From Candidatus Planktophila lacus (GTDB lineage: Bacteria; Actinomycetota; Actinomycetes; Nanopelagicales; Nanopelagicaceae), in NCBI RefSeq assembly GCF_002287925.1, contig NZ_CP016769.1, positions 620,001 through 684,000 on the forward strand: 64,000 nt of DNA, given 5' to 3'. The notes under the pieces are model-generated. The model was given only the letters and a program-made list of their open reading frames with translations, had not been told where the DNA came from and did no database searches. A program made the translations under genes and the position numbers. This document shows positions 1 to 8,566 of this stretch, piece after piece (position 1 is the first letter of the stretch; every line of letters starts with the position of its first letter).

Positions 1-2495
1 CCGCAGTTAACCCGTATCTTGCGATGGAATCTGCTGAAGATTTAGTCCTGCAAGGCGTAATCACTGGCATTACTCCCGAAAAGGCTGTTCGCAACATTAT
101 TAAGAGTTTAGGAAAAGGCGTTCTCAAGGTTATGTCGAAGATGGGTATTTCGACGATCGCCTCTTACACCGGAGCGCAGGTATTCGAAGCGATCGGACTT
201 TCTCAAGAAGTTGTCGATGAATACTTTGTTGGTACCACTTCACGTCTTGGTGGAATCAGCCTCGACACAATCGCTGAAGAAACTTTGGCGCGCCACCACA
301 TTGCATATCCACCTGGGGGAGCGATCCCAGGTTCAAAGCGCCTGCCAATCGGTGGCGAATACCAATGGCGTCGCGATGGCGAACCACATCTATTTAATCC
401 AGAGACTGTCTTTGCGTTGCAGCACTCAACTCGTTCAAAGCGCTACGACATCTTCAAGCGTTACACCAGCAAGGTCGATGGCCAGAGTAAAGAGCTAATG
501 ACTCTACGCGGACTCTTTGCATTTAATGAGGGTGTTCGTCCGGCAATTTCTATCGATGAAGTTGAACCAATTTCTGAGATCGTCAAGCGCTTCTCAACAG
601 GTGCGATGTCATGGGGCTCGGTCTCACAAGAAGTTCATGAAACTTTAGCAATTGCCATGAACCGACTCGGCGCCAAATCAAATACTGGCGAAGGCGGAGA
701 AGATCCATCGCGCTTTACCCCAATGGAAAATGGCGATTCCAAGCGCAGTGCGATTAAGCAGGTTGCTAGCGGACGTTTCGGAGTAACAAGCAACTACCTT
801 GTTAACGCCGATGATATTCAAATCAAAATTGCGCAAGGTGCAAAGCCCGGTGAAGGCGGACAGTTGCCCGGCAACAAGGTTTATCCATGGATTGCAAAGG
901 TGCGTTACTCAACTCCAGGTGTTGGCTTGATTTCACCACCACCACATCACGATATTTACTCAATCGAAGATCTGGCACAACTGATCCACGATTTGAAGAA
1001 TGCCAATAAGAATGCACGTATTCACGTCAAACTGGTTGCTGAAGTCGGTGTCGGCACCGTTGCTGCAGGAGTTAGCAAGGCGCATGCTGATGTTGTTCTG
1101 ATCTCCGGTCATGATGGCGGAACTGGTGCATCACCACTTACTTCACTTAAACATGCTGGTGCTCCTTGGGAGTTAGGTCTTGCCGAAACGCAGCAGACGC
1201 TTCTGTTAAATGGTCTGCGCGATCGCATCGTTGTACAAGCAGATGGTCAGCTAAAGACGGGTCGCGATGTTGTTATCGCAGCGTTACTGGGCGCCGAAGA
1301 ATACGGTTTTGCTACCGCGCCGCTAGTCGTTTCTGGTTGCGTAATGATGCGCGTCTGTCACTTGGATACCTGTCCAGTTGGTGTGGCAACACAAAATCCA
1401 GAGCTACGTAAGAAATTTACCGGCAAGCCAGAGTTTGTCGAAACTTTCTTCGAGTACATCGCGGAAGAAGTACGTGAAATTTTGGCCAGCCTTGGTTTCC
1501 GCACAATGCAAGAGGCGATCGGTCACGTTGAATATCTCGACACTCGCGATGCGGTAAATCACTGGAAAGCCAGCGGCCTGGATCTAGCACCACTACTAGT
1601 ACGCCCAGATGTGGATTCACCTCTGCACCGCACAACAGTGCAAGATCATGGATTAGCTGCAGCGCTCGACAATAAGTTGATTGAACTCTCCGCCCCGGCA
1701 CTCGATAAGGGTGAAAGCGTTCGTATCGACCTGCCAGTTCGAAATGTGAACCGAACAGTTGGCACGATGTTGGGTGCAGAAGTCACAAGACGTTACGGCG
1801 CTGACGGATTACCAATTGGCACGATCGATGTAACTCTGCATGGCTCTGCTGGACAGTCACTTGGAGCGTTCTTGCCTCGAGGAGTTGTTATTCGTATGTA
1901 TGGCGATAGCAATGACTACGTAGGTAAAGGTATTTCTGGCGGTCGCGTAATAGTTCGTCCAGATGAAAGAGCGACCTTTGCATCTCATGAAAACGTAATC
2001 GCCGGAAACGTAATCGGTTATGGATCCACATCAGGCCAGATCTATATTCGTGGCTTGGTCGGTGAAAGATTCTGTGTTCGTAACTCAGGCGCAACTGCAG
2101 TCGTCGAAGGAATCGGAGATCACGGTTGCGAATACATGACTGGTGGCACCGTTGTTGTACTGGGTCGCACCGGACGTAATTTTGCAGCAGGTATGTCTGG
2201 CGGCCGCGCATTTGTTTTGGATCTAAATCCTGCACAAGTTAACGGCGAACTCGTCGACATCTTGGCGGTTCCAGAAGATCAGAAGGAGTCGCTAAAGGCT
2301 CTGGTCTCTGACTTCTTTACCGAGACTGGATCAGAAGTTGCTTCCGCGCTTCTTGCAGATTGGAACGCTGCGCTAAATCGCATCTCGTTGGTAATGCCAC
2401 GCGACTACGCGCGCGTCTTAGCGGCCATTGAACGCGCTACAAAAGATGGCTTACCGGTTGATCAATATGTAATGGAGGTTGCAGCAAATGGCTGA
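1..2495 (+). CDS. gltB: Glutamate synthase large subunit, 3' part (5' end outside window)
   Basis: The alpha subunit of NADPH-dependent glutamate synthase makes glutamate from glutamine and 2-oxoglutarate. The reading frame is already open at the first bases (A-V-N-P-Y-L-A precedes the first ATG at 24), so the N-terminal glutamine amidotransferase and central domains lie upstream. What remains is about 830 residues of a protein usually near 1500: the FMN-binding synthase domain ([21 protein letters not shown]) and the C-terminal GXGXG beta-helix domain. Three cysteines at nt 1338, 1356 and 1371, spaced C-x5-C-x4-C, are the [3Fe-4S] ligands of the family. The gene overlaps gltD by 8 nt, so the two are translationally coupled. 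Confidence 0.97.
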   Translation, partial: AVNPYLAMESAEDLVLQGVITGITPEKAVRNIIKSLGKGVLKVMSKMGISTIASYTGAQVFEAIGLSQEVVDEYFVGTTSRLGGISLDTIAEETLARHHIAYPPGGAIPGSKRLPIGGEYQWRRDGEPHLFNPETVFALQHSTRSKRYDIFKRYTSKVDGQSKELMTLRGLFAFNEGVRPAISIDEVEPISEIVKRFSTGAMSWGSVSQEVHETLAIAMNRLGAKSNTGEGGEDPSRFTPMENGDSKRSAIKQVASGRFGVTSNYLVNADDIQIKIAQGAKPGEGGQLPGNKVYPWIAKVRYSTPGVGLISPPPHHDIYSIEDLAQLIHDLKNANKNARIHVKLVAEVGVGTVAAGVSKAHADVVLISGHDGGTGASPLTSLKHAGAPWELGLAETQQTLLLNGLRDRIVVQADGQLKTGRDVVIAALLGAEEYGFATAPLVVSGCVMMRVCHLDTCPVGVATQNPELRKKFTGKPEFVETFFEYIAEEVREILASLGFRTMQEAIGHVEYLDTRDAVNHWKASGLDLAPLLVRPDVDSPLHRTTVQDHGLAAALDNKLIELSAPALDKGESVRIDLPVRNVNRTVGTMLGAEVTRRYGADGLPIGTIDVTLHGSAGQSLGAFLPRGVVIRMYGDSNDYVGKGISGGRVIVRPDERATFASHENVIAGNVIGYGSTSGQIYIRGLVGERFCVRNSGATAVVEGIGDHGCEYMTGGTVVVLGRTGRNFAAGMSGGRAFVLDLNPAQVNGELVDILAVPEDQKESLKALVSDFFTETGSEVASALLADWNAALNRISLVMPRDYARVLAAIERATKDGLPVDQYVMEVAANG

Positions 2496-3942
2496 TCCAA
2501 AGGGATTTCTAACTACGCCGCGCGAGACTCCAAAGCGCCGTCCAGTTGATGTACGTATCAAAGATTGGCATGAGGTTTACGAACCACAGAGCATGGAGCA
2601 CTTGCAGAAGCAGGCAGGTCGTTGCATGGATTGCGGCATTCCTTTCTGTCATCAAGGTTGCCCACTGGGAAATTTGATTCCCGAGTGGAATGACTTGATC
2701 TGGCGCGGCGATAAAGAAGAAGCTATCGATCGCCTTCACGCAACAAATAACTTCCCAGAATTCACAGGTCGCCTCTGCCCAGCACCTTGCGAGACTGCGT
2801 GCGTCGTTGGAATTAACGCTGATGCAGTAACAATCAAGCAGGTAGAACTGCGCACAATTGAAGAAGCCTTCGGTGCCGGAAATGTAAAGCCGCTCGCTCC
2901 AGAAAGATTGACTGGTAAGACTGTTGCAGTAATTGGTTCCGGCCCTGCTGGACTAGCTGCTGCACAACAGCTAACTCGTGCCGGACATACCGTTGCCGTT
3001 TATGAACGCGCCGACAAGATCGGTGGACTTCTTCGCTACGGAATTCCTGAATTTAAGATGGAGAAGAACATTCTGGATCGCCGTTTAACTCAGATGGAGA
3101 AGGAAGGAACTCGCTTCCGTCCTGGAGTAAACGTGGGAGTTGAGCTAACTGGAAGTGACCTGCGCAAGAAGTACGATGCAATAGTTCTTGCCGTTGGTGC
3201 AACCCAATGGCGCGATCTTCCGATTAAAGGTCGTGAAAATAAGGGCATCTATCAGGCGATGGAGTTCTTGCCTTGGGGCAATAAGCAAGCACTTGGTGAA
3301 GTTGTAAACCCTGATATCAACGTTGCAGGTAAGCATGTAGTAATTCTTGGTGGGGGAGATACGGGCGCAGATTGCTTGGGAACTTCAATCCGCCAAGGCG
3401 CAGCAAGCGTTACTCAACTTGAGATCATGCCTCGCCCAACTGAAGAACGCCCATCATCACAACCTTGGCCAACTTACCCAATGATCTACCGAGTTTCTTC
3501 TGCTCATGAAGAGTTGGATAACCGACTCTTTGCAGTTAGTACTGAAGAATTTATCGGTGATGGAAACGGCAACGTAAAGGCGATCAAACTCGTTGAGACA
3601 AAGTTTGAAAATGGAAAGTTTGAGCCAGTTCCAGGAACAGAGAAAGAAATACCTGCTGATTTTGTATTTCTTGCAATGGGCTTTACTGGTCCAGAAAAGT
3701 CAGCGCTACTAACTCAACTCAACGTTGAATTAGATGAGCGCGGAAACATTAAACGCGATGCCAACTTCCAGACCAGCGAAGAAGGAATTTTCGTTGCTGG
3801 AGATGCCGGTCGTGGTCAATCTCTAATTGTTTGGGCAATCGCTGAAGGGCGAAGCGCAGCAGCGGGAGTCGATACTTATTTAGAAGGCGAGAGCCAACTG
3901 CCTTCACCGATCGAACCGACTGATCGCTCCCTAATGGTTTAA
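2488..3942 (+). CDS. gltD: Glutamate synthase small subunit
   Basis: The beta subunit carries FAD and NADPH sites and passes electrons through Fe-S clusters to GltB. Seen: N-terminal cysteine clusters ([14 protein letters not shown] and CPAPCETAC, about residues 45-110) that ligate two [4Fe-4S] centres, a dinucleotide fold [10 protein letters not shown] near 150, a second one [11 protein letters not shown] near 290, and a C-terminal FAD motif ([11 protein letters not shown]). Length is 484 aa, normal for the family. I take the ATG at 2488: a GGAGG sits nine bases upstream, inside gltB, while a TTG at 2479 lies right against it. The product probably forms a heterodimer with the upstream gene product in the cytoplasm. 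Confidence 0.96.
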   Translation: MADPKGFLTTPRETPKRRPVDVRIKDWHEVYEPQSMEHLQKQAGRCMDCGIPFCHQGCPLGNLIPEWNDLIWRGDKEEAIDRLHATNNFPEFTGRLCPAPCETACVVGINADAVTIKQVELRTIEEAFGAGNVKPLAPERLTGKTVAVIGSGPAGLAAAQQLTRAGHTVAVYERADKIGGLLRYGIPEFKMEKNILDRRLTQMEKEGTRFRPGVNVGVELTGSDLRKKYDAIVLAVGATQWRDLPIKGRENKGIYQAMEFLPWGNKQALGEVVNPDINVAGKHVVILGGGDTGADCLGTSIRQGAASVTQLEIMPRPTEERPSSQPWPTYPMIYRVSSAHEELDNRLFAVSTEEFIGDGNGNVKAIKLVETKFENGKFEPVPGTEKEIPADFVFLAMGFTGPEKSALLTQLNVELDERGNIKRDANFQTSEEGIFVAGDAGRGQSLIVWAIAEGRSAAAGVDTYLEGESQLPSPIEPTDRSLMV

Positions 3943-3998
3943 GGCGAGGTGGTTTAAAGTCTCAGCGGTCTAAAGCCGCGGTGGCTTAAATCTCTTCC
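3936..3998 (+). repeat. Four-copy imperfect tandem repeat, ~16-nt period
   Basis: Units beginning GGTTTAA (3936), GGTTTAAAG (3951), GGTCTAAAG (3967) and GGCTTAAAT (3983) follow each other at 15, 16 and 16 nt. The first copy supplies the TAA stop of gltD. The copies diverge in their GC-rich second half, and GCGG/CCGC in copy 3 could form a small hairpin. There is no T-run, so I do not call a terminator. The array fills much of the 98-nt gap before pyk. Confidence 0.6.
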
Positions 3999-4004
3999 TC
4001 CAAA

Positions 4005-4034
4005 CTGTCCAGTAGTTAAACGATTAGATAAGGT
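4005..4034 (+). promoter_or_regulatory. Candidate pyk promoter, leaderless type
   Basis: TAAGGT at 4029-4034 is a -10-like hexamer that ends 6 nt before the pyk ATG (4041), so transcription starting at the usual distance would begin at or next to the A of the start codon. A weak -35 (CTGTCC, 4005-4010) lies 18 nt upstream. There is no Shine-Dalgarno sequence at a useful distance. Confidence 0.45.
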
Positions 4035-4040
4035 AGCCAC

Positions 4041-5480
4041 ATGCGTCGCGCGAAGATTGTCTGCACAATGGGTCCAGCCGTTGAATCACCCGAAAAAGTT
4101 CGTGAGTTGATTGCAGCCGGTATGAATATGGCTCGCCTCAATCTCTCTCATGGCGGCTATGAAGAACACCAGAGCCGACTTAATGAAGTCCGCGCAGCTG
4201 CGAAAGAGGCAGGAAAACCTGTTGCGATTCTCGTAGATCTACAAGGACCAAAGATTCGCTTAGCTCGCTTTAAGGCCGGCCCACATGATCTATCTCGCGG
4301 AGATATCTTCACAATTACTACTGATGAAGTAGAAGGCACTAAAGAGCGCGTCGGTACTACTTACAAAGGCCTACCTGGAGATTGCAAGCCAGGAGATCGC
4401 ATTCTCATCGACGATGGAAAAGTTACCGTTGAAGTTACTGAGGTAAAAGGCAACGATGTCGTAACCAAAGTTATCGAGCCGGGCGCCGTTAGCAACAACA
4501 AAGGAATTAACTTGCCAGGCGTCGCCGTTTCAGTTCCAGCGCTCTCTGAAAAAGATAAAGAGGACCTTCGCTGGGGGCTAAATGCCGGCGCTGACTTCAT
4601 TGCGCTTTCATTTGTGCGCAGCGCTGAAGATATTGTTGATGTTCATAAAATTATGGATGAAGTTGGTATCCGCGTTCCCGTAATTGCAAAGATTGAAAAG
4701 CCTCAGGCAGTTGCAAACTTGCAGGAGATTGTTAACGCCTTTGACGGCATCATGGTGGCTCGCGGTGACCTCGGTGTTGAACTCCCGATTGAAGAAGTTC
4801 CTCTTGTGCAAAAGCATTGCATCGAACTAGCGCGCGAAGCTGCTAAACCGGTAATCGTTGCAACCCAGATGCTTGATTCGATGATTACAAACTCTCGTCC
4901 AACTCGCGCGGAAGCAACAGACTGTGCAAATGCAGTTCTAGATGGCGCAGATGCCTTGATGCTCTCTGGCGAAACATCGGTTGGCGAATTCGCTATCGAA
5001 GCTGTTCAAACTATGGCTCGCATCATCAGCCATACTGAAGAAGGCGGCATGGATATGATCCGCCCGATGAAATCAGCGCCTAAGACAAAGGGCGGTGCGA
5101 TCACCAAGGCTGCAACTGAAGTCGGCGCAATTGTTGGCGCTAAATATTTGGTTACCTTCACGCAATCCGGAGATTCTGCGCGCCGCACTGCGCGACTTCG
5201 TTCTCCAATTCCGATCTTGGCATTTACCCCTGAAGTTGGCACATATAACCGAATGGCGCTGGACTGGGGAGTAGAACCAGAGTTAACGCCGATGGTTAAG
5301 CACACCGATGAAATGGTTATGCAGGCCGATACCCTCTTGATCAAATCTAAGCGCTGCGTTGAAGGTGAACTAGTCGTGATCGTCGCTGGTTCACCTCCTG
5401 GAATTCCAGGATCAACGAACGCTATGCGCGTTCACCGCGTGGGCGATGCCGTGAGTGGCGCTGCTCCTGCATACCGTTAA
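4041..5480 (+). CDS. pyk: Pyruvate kinase
   Basis: Converts phosphoenolpyruvate and ADP to pyruvate and ATP, the last step of glycolysis. Seen: N-terminal RRAKIVCTMGPA, the barrel with its small B domain inserted at roughly residues 70-165, the catalytic motif IAKIEKPQAV near 218 and the nucleotide/metal segment DGIMVARGDLGVELP near 235, then MLDSMITNSRPTRAE. The C-terminal regulatory domain is present. 479 aa is normal. The gene stands alone between gltD and a tRNA. ATG 4041 gives the family's usual N-terminus (MRRAKIVCT). Confidence 0.97.
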   Translation: MRRAKIVCTMGPAVESPEKVRELIAAGMNMARLNLSHGGYEEHQSRLNEVRAAAKEAGKPVAILVDLQGPKIRLARFKAGPHDLSRGDIFTITTDEVEGTKERVGTTYKGLPGDCKPGDRILIDDGKVTVEVTEVKGNDVVTKVIEPGAVSNNKGINLPGVAVSVPALSEKDKEDLRWGLNAGADFIALSFVRSAEDIVDVHKIMDEVGIRVPVIAKIEKPQAVANLQEIVNAFDGIMVARGDLGVELPIEEVPLVQKHCIELAREAAKPVIVATQMLDSMITNSRPTRAEATDCANAVLDGADALMLSGETSVGEFAIEAVQTMARIISHTEEGGMDMIRPMKSAPKTKGGAITKAATEVGAIVGAKYLVTFTQSGDSARRTARLRSPIPILAFTPEVGTYNRMALDWGVEPELTPMVKHTDEMVMQADTLLIKSKRCVEGELVVIVAGSPPGIPGSTNAMRVHRVGDAVSGAAPAYR

Positions 5481-5519
5481 GATTTGGCTTGTAACTTTCC
5501 TGTAAGGGAATTGCAAAGA

Positions 5520-5592
5520 GCCTCGGTACTCCAACGGTAGAGAGGGCAGTCTCAAACACTGCATAGTGTCGGTTCGAATCCGACTCGAGGCA
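5520..5592 (+). tRNA. tRNA-Leu(CAA), short variable loop
   Basis: A cloverleaf can be drawn by eye. The acceptor stem GCCTCGG (5520-5526) pairs with TCGAGGC (5585-5591), one G-T pair. Discriminator is A5592. Anticodon stem GCAGT/ACTGC (5546-5550, 5558-5562) closes a seven-base loop CTCAAAC, giving anticodon CAA (5553-5555). T arm is GTCGG-TTCGAAT-CCGAC. The D arm has a 3-bp stem CTC/GAG with GGTAGA in its loop, as in many Leu tRNAs. The variable region is only 5 nt (ATAGT), whereas bacterial tRNA-Leu normally has a long class II variable arm. CCA is not fully encoded. Leucine identity rests on the anticodon and A73; it is not certain. Confidence 0.85.
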
Positions 5593-5593
5593 C

Positions 5594-6196
5594 ATGACAA
5601 CGACTAGTAGCGCGGAAAAGTCTCCAGTAAGAATTCTTGTAGCCGAGGATGAAGCGCTGATCCGTATGGACTTAGTCGAAATGTTGCGCGAAGCAGGTTA
5701 TGAAGTTGTAGCAGAAGCTGCAGATGGTGCCCAGGCGATTGAACTCGCACAGTTACATAAACCAGATTTAGTAATTCTTGATGTGAAGATGCCGGTGCTG
5801 GATGGAATATCAGCAGCAGAAAAGATAATTGATATTGCACCAGTTCTTATGTTGACCGCATTTTCACAACGCGAACTCGTAGAACGTGCACGAGACGCCG
5901 GCGTTATGGCCTACGTTGTAAAACCATTTTCGATAGGTGACCTTGTGCCTGCAATCGAAATTGCAATTAGTAGACATATGCAGATGCGATCACTTGCCGA
6001 TGAAGTTGCAGATCTTCACGAGCGACTTGAAACTCGTAAATTGATTGATCGCGCAAAGGGAATATTGATGCAGGCCTTGAACCTCTCTGAACCTGAGGCC
6101 TTTTCTTGGATCCAGCGCGCTGCGATGGATCGCCGGCTGACCATGAAAGAGGTCGCCGCAGCCGTTATCTCCCCAGATGCTGTACCTGGCCACTGA
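5594..6196 (+). CDS. Response regulator with ANTAR RNA-binding domain (PdtaR-like)
   Basis: An N-terminal receiver domain (VRILVAEDEALIRMD; phospho-acceptor Asp in LVILDVKMP near residue 60; conserved Lys in YVVKPFS near 108) is followed by a coiled stretch and a C-terminal ANTAR domain (IDRAKGILMQALNLSEPEAF). Proteins of this type bind paired hairpins in mRNA and act as antiterminators; the orphan actinobacterial version is PdtaR. The start is fixed: the only upstream in-frame possibility ends at a TAG at 5564 inside the tRNA, and no ATG, GTG or TTG occurs between ATG 5594 and the receiver core. That ATG begins one base after the tRNA discriminator, so there is no room for a ribosome binding site. 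Confidence 0.93.
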   Translation: MTTTSSAEKSPVRILVAEDEALIRMDLVEMLREAGYEVVAEAADGAQAIELAQLHKPDLVILDVKMPVLDGISAAEKIIDIAPVLMLTAFSQRELVERARDAGVMAYVVKPFSIGDLVPAIEIAISRHMQMRSLADEVADLHERLETRKLIDRAKGILMQALNLSEPEAFSWIQRAAMDRRLTMKEVAAAVISPDAVPGH

Positions 6197-6254
6197 ACTC
6201 TCAGGAAAGGCTCAAAAGTAACCAAACCTTTACATTGGCAGGCTTAACCCTGGG

Positions 6255-6284
6255 TTGATAGATCTTCCTCACCCCCTTTACACT
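6255..6284 (+). promoter_or_regulatory. Promoter of the Liv importer genes
   Basis: TTGATA (6255-6260), an 18-nt spacer and TACACT (6279-6284) form a good sigma-70-type pair. The implied start near 6291 leaves a leader of about 45 nt before livJ, with a purine-rich AGGAAGG (6323-6329) as ribosome binding site. Unlike most operon-leading genes here, this transcript is not leaderless. Confidence 0.65.
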
Positions 6285-6335
6285 TTCAGCCTCCCTGTCC
6301 CGGGACACATGCAAGAAAAAACAGGAAGGCAATAC

Positions 6336-7484
6336 ATGAACAAGAAGATCAAAGCTTCTGTCGCTATCGTTGCCGCAGCTGCGCTTTCACTAGGCGTATT
6401 TGCATCAACATCAGCATCAGCAGCAACAAAGACTTACACAATCGCATACCAGGGTCCACTTTCAGGTGGAGAAGCATCAACTGGTATCGATGAGCAGAAC
6501 GCCGTTAAGTATGCCGCAAAGCTATTCATGGCAAAGAACAAGAACATCAAGATCAAGGTTCTTTCAGTTGATGACCAAGGAGATCCAGCTGTTGCATCAA
6601 CAGTTGCTCCAGGCGTTGGCAATAACAAGAGCGTTCTTGGCGTTGTAGGACCTGCTTACTCAGGTGCAACAATTGCTTCACTTCCTTACTACAAGGCTGG
6701 ATCACTAGTAATGATCTCTCCTTCAGCAACACGCGTATCAATTACAGATCCAGCATCACCTGACTTCGGTGGACCAGTTTTCCACCGCGTAGTTGGTAAG
6801 GATGACTTGCAGGGTCCAGCGTTGGCTAAGTACGCAACAAAGGGTGTAGCAAATGCAAAGGTATTCGTGTTCGATGACCAGTCTGCATACGGCGTGCCAT
6901 TGGCAGGCTATGTAACTGGTGGTCTGAAGAAGGTTGCTGGAGCATCTGTTGTAGGAACTGACTCAGTTCCAAACACAACTACAGATTTCAGCCCAACAAT
7001 TGCAAAGATCAAGACATCTGCAGCAAATGTTGTTATCTACACCGGCTACTACAGCCAAGCTGCTATTTTCGTAAAGCAGCTTCGTGACTCAGGTTCAACA
7101 GCGATCTTCGCTGGTGGCGATGGAGTCTTCAACCAGGAGTTCCCAAAGCTTGCGGGAGCATCTGCTGAAGGTTCACGCGTTACAGGTGTAGGCGGACTTG
7201 CAGGAATCAGCACAAAGCTTGAGGCTGATTTCAAGAAGCAAATGGGCGTTTCATCTGGTGTTTACTCAGTTGAATCATTCGATGCTGCAAATATCCTTCT
7301 TGAAGGAATCAAGGCTGGAAAGACAACTCGTGCAGCAATGCTCAAGTTCGTTAAGGCCTACAACGGTAAGAGCGTTTCAGGAAACACCATCAAGTTCGAT
7401 AAGAACGGTGACGTTTCATACGGTCTCTTTGCTGGATTCACATCAAAGGATGGCGTTCTAGTTAACACAGGTATTATCAAGTAA
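6336..7484 (+). CDS. livJ: Branched-chain amino-acid type ABC transporter, substrate-binding protein
   Basis: A type I periplasmic-binding-fold protein (Peripla_BP_6/LivJ family) that captures the substrate outside the membrane for the permease encoded downstream. Residues 1-29 are a classical signal peptide: MNKK, a hydrophobic Ala/Val-rich core and an ASA-A cleavage site. There is no lipobox and no cysteine that I can find in the protein, so the usual lipid anchor of Gram-positive binding proteins is missing. Start ATG 6336 is preferred over a TTG at 6255 because it follows AGGAAGG and begins the signal peptide directly. Codon use is strongly skewed to GCA, TCA, ACA and AAG, which suggests high expression. 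Substrate could be branched-chain or other amino acids; sequence alone does not decide. Confidence 0.9.
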   Translation: MNKKIKASVAIVAAAALSLGVFASTSASAATKTYTIAYQGPLSGGEASTGIDEQNAVKYAAKLFMAKNKNIKIKVLSVDDQGDPAVASTVAPGVGNNKSVLGVVGPAYSGATIASLPYYKAGSLVMISPSATRVSITDPASPDFGGPVFHRVVGKDDLQGPALAKYATKGVANAKVFVFDDQSAYGVPLAGYVTGGLKKVAGASVVGTDSVPNTTTDFSPTIAKIKTSAANVVIYTGYYSQAAIFVKQLRDSGSTAIFAGGDGVFNQEFPKLAGASAEGSRVTGVGGLAGISTKLEADFKKQMGVSSGVYSVESFDAANILLEGIKAGKTTRAAMLKFVKAYNGKSVSGNTIKFDKNGDVSYGLFAGFTSKDGVLVNTGIIK

Positions 7485-7509
7485 TTAGATAGACCTGATG
7501 CATTAAAGG

Positions 7510-7559
7510 TTGGTGGGTGCTTTTAATCTCTCGAAAGAGAGAGGCGAGGCACCCACCAA
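7510..7559 (+). terminator. Nested hairpin between livJ and livH
   Basis: An 11-bp perfect stem (TTGGTGGGTGC at 7510-7520 with its complement at 7549-7559) encloses a second hairpin (TCTCTC-GAAA-GAGAGA, 7527-7542). No T-run follows, so it looks more like an RNA-stabilising or partial-termination element than a full terminator. Such structures often keep binding-protein mRNA in excess over permease mRNA; that role here is inference. Confidence 0.7.
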
Positions 7560-7612
7560 TTGCATAATTTGAGAGCATAGAATGACCGAATTGAAGTTAC
7601 TGAAGGAGATTC

Positions 7613-8563
7613 ATGTTTGCGGTACTGATTGATCAGTTCTGGGCCCTAACGATTGCAGGGCTGGCGTTAGGTTTTATCTACGTTTTGATCTCGCTCGGAT
7701 ACACCATGGTTTACGGTGTCTTACGCATGATCAACTTCGCTAACTCAGAAATTTTTATGTGGGGAACTTTCGGCACAGTCATCACCTCGCGCGATATCTT
7801 TAAGTACACACAGGTCTCCGAACCTGCAACAGGGTTCAAACTCGCCCTTGTCCTATTGTCGAGTTTGCTCATGTCGATGCTCGTAGCAGGACTCACTGCA
7901 GTATTTGTTGAGTACGTGGCCTACCGTCGCTTGCGCATGAGAGGCACCAACCGTTTAGCGACTCTGATTTCAGCGATCGGAATTTCCATCGTCTTATCAG
8001 AGATCATGCGCCTACTTACCGACTCTCGTCCGGTTGGATCTCCACGAGTACTAGAGAAGACAATTCTCACTGAAGTTTGGGGCGCCAACATTCGCCTCGA
8101 TACCGTTATCACAATCATCGCTGCAGCGATTATCTATATCATTCTTGAACGCTTCGTAAAGCTCTCTCGTATGGGTAAAGCGATTCGCGCAGTATCAATG
8201 AATGAAGACGCTGCAAAGCTAATGGGTGTAAATCTAAACCGCGTTATCACCGCCACCTTCTTGGTCGGTGGACTTGCAACAGGTGCGGCCAGCTTCTTCT
8301 ACATAACAGTATTTGAATACACCAAGTTCAACATTGGTTTCACTATGGGCCTCGCCGCCTTTACCGCCGCAGTAATCGGTGGAATCGGAAATATCCGTGG
8401 CGCTTTCTACGGTGGGCTCGCGCTTGGACTTCTTGAAGTTTATGCCTCTGCAGTTCTTGGAACACAGTGGAAAGCGGTTACCGTCTTTATCGTTCTAGTT
8501 CTAGTCCTTCTCTTTAAGCCGAATGGTTTATTCGGTGAAGCCGTTCAGACAACGAGGGCATAA
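7613..8563 (+). CDS. livH: Branched-chain amino-acid type ABC transporter, permease
   Basis: A 316-aa polytopic membrane protein with about eight hydrophobic segments. The motif GMG-type loop of the family is seen around AIRAVSMNEDAAKLMGVNL (near residue 200), the cytoplasmic loop that docks onto the ATPases, followed by GGLATGAA and the GGIGNIRGAFYGG stretch. It forms the channel together with LivM. A strong AAGGAG (7603-7608) lies four bases before ATG 7613. The gene follows the nested hairpin and starts the tightly packed livHMGF part of the operon. Confidence 0.93.
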   Translation: MFAVLIDQFWALTIAGLALGFIYVLISLGYTMVYGVLRMINFANSEIFMWGTFGTVITSRDIFKYTQVSEPATGFKLALVLLSSLLMSMLVAGLTAVFVEYVAYRRLRMRGTNRLATLISAIGISIVLSEIMRLLTDSRPVGSPRVLEKTILTEVWGANIRLDTVITIIAAAIIYIILERFVKLSRMGKAIRAVSMNEDAAKLMGVNLNRVITATFLVGGLATGAASFFYITVFEYTKFNIGFTMGLAAFTAAVIGGIGNIRGAFYGGLALGLLEVYASAVLGTQWKAVTVFIVLVLVLLFKPNGLFGEAVQTTRA

Positions 8564-8566
8564 CTC

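Noticed and set aside
5412-5600. 62-aa minus-strand frame across the pyk end and the tRNA
   Set aside because: It spans a structured tRNA and gives no recognisable protein.
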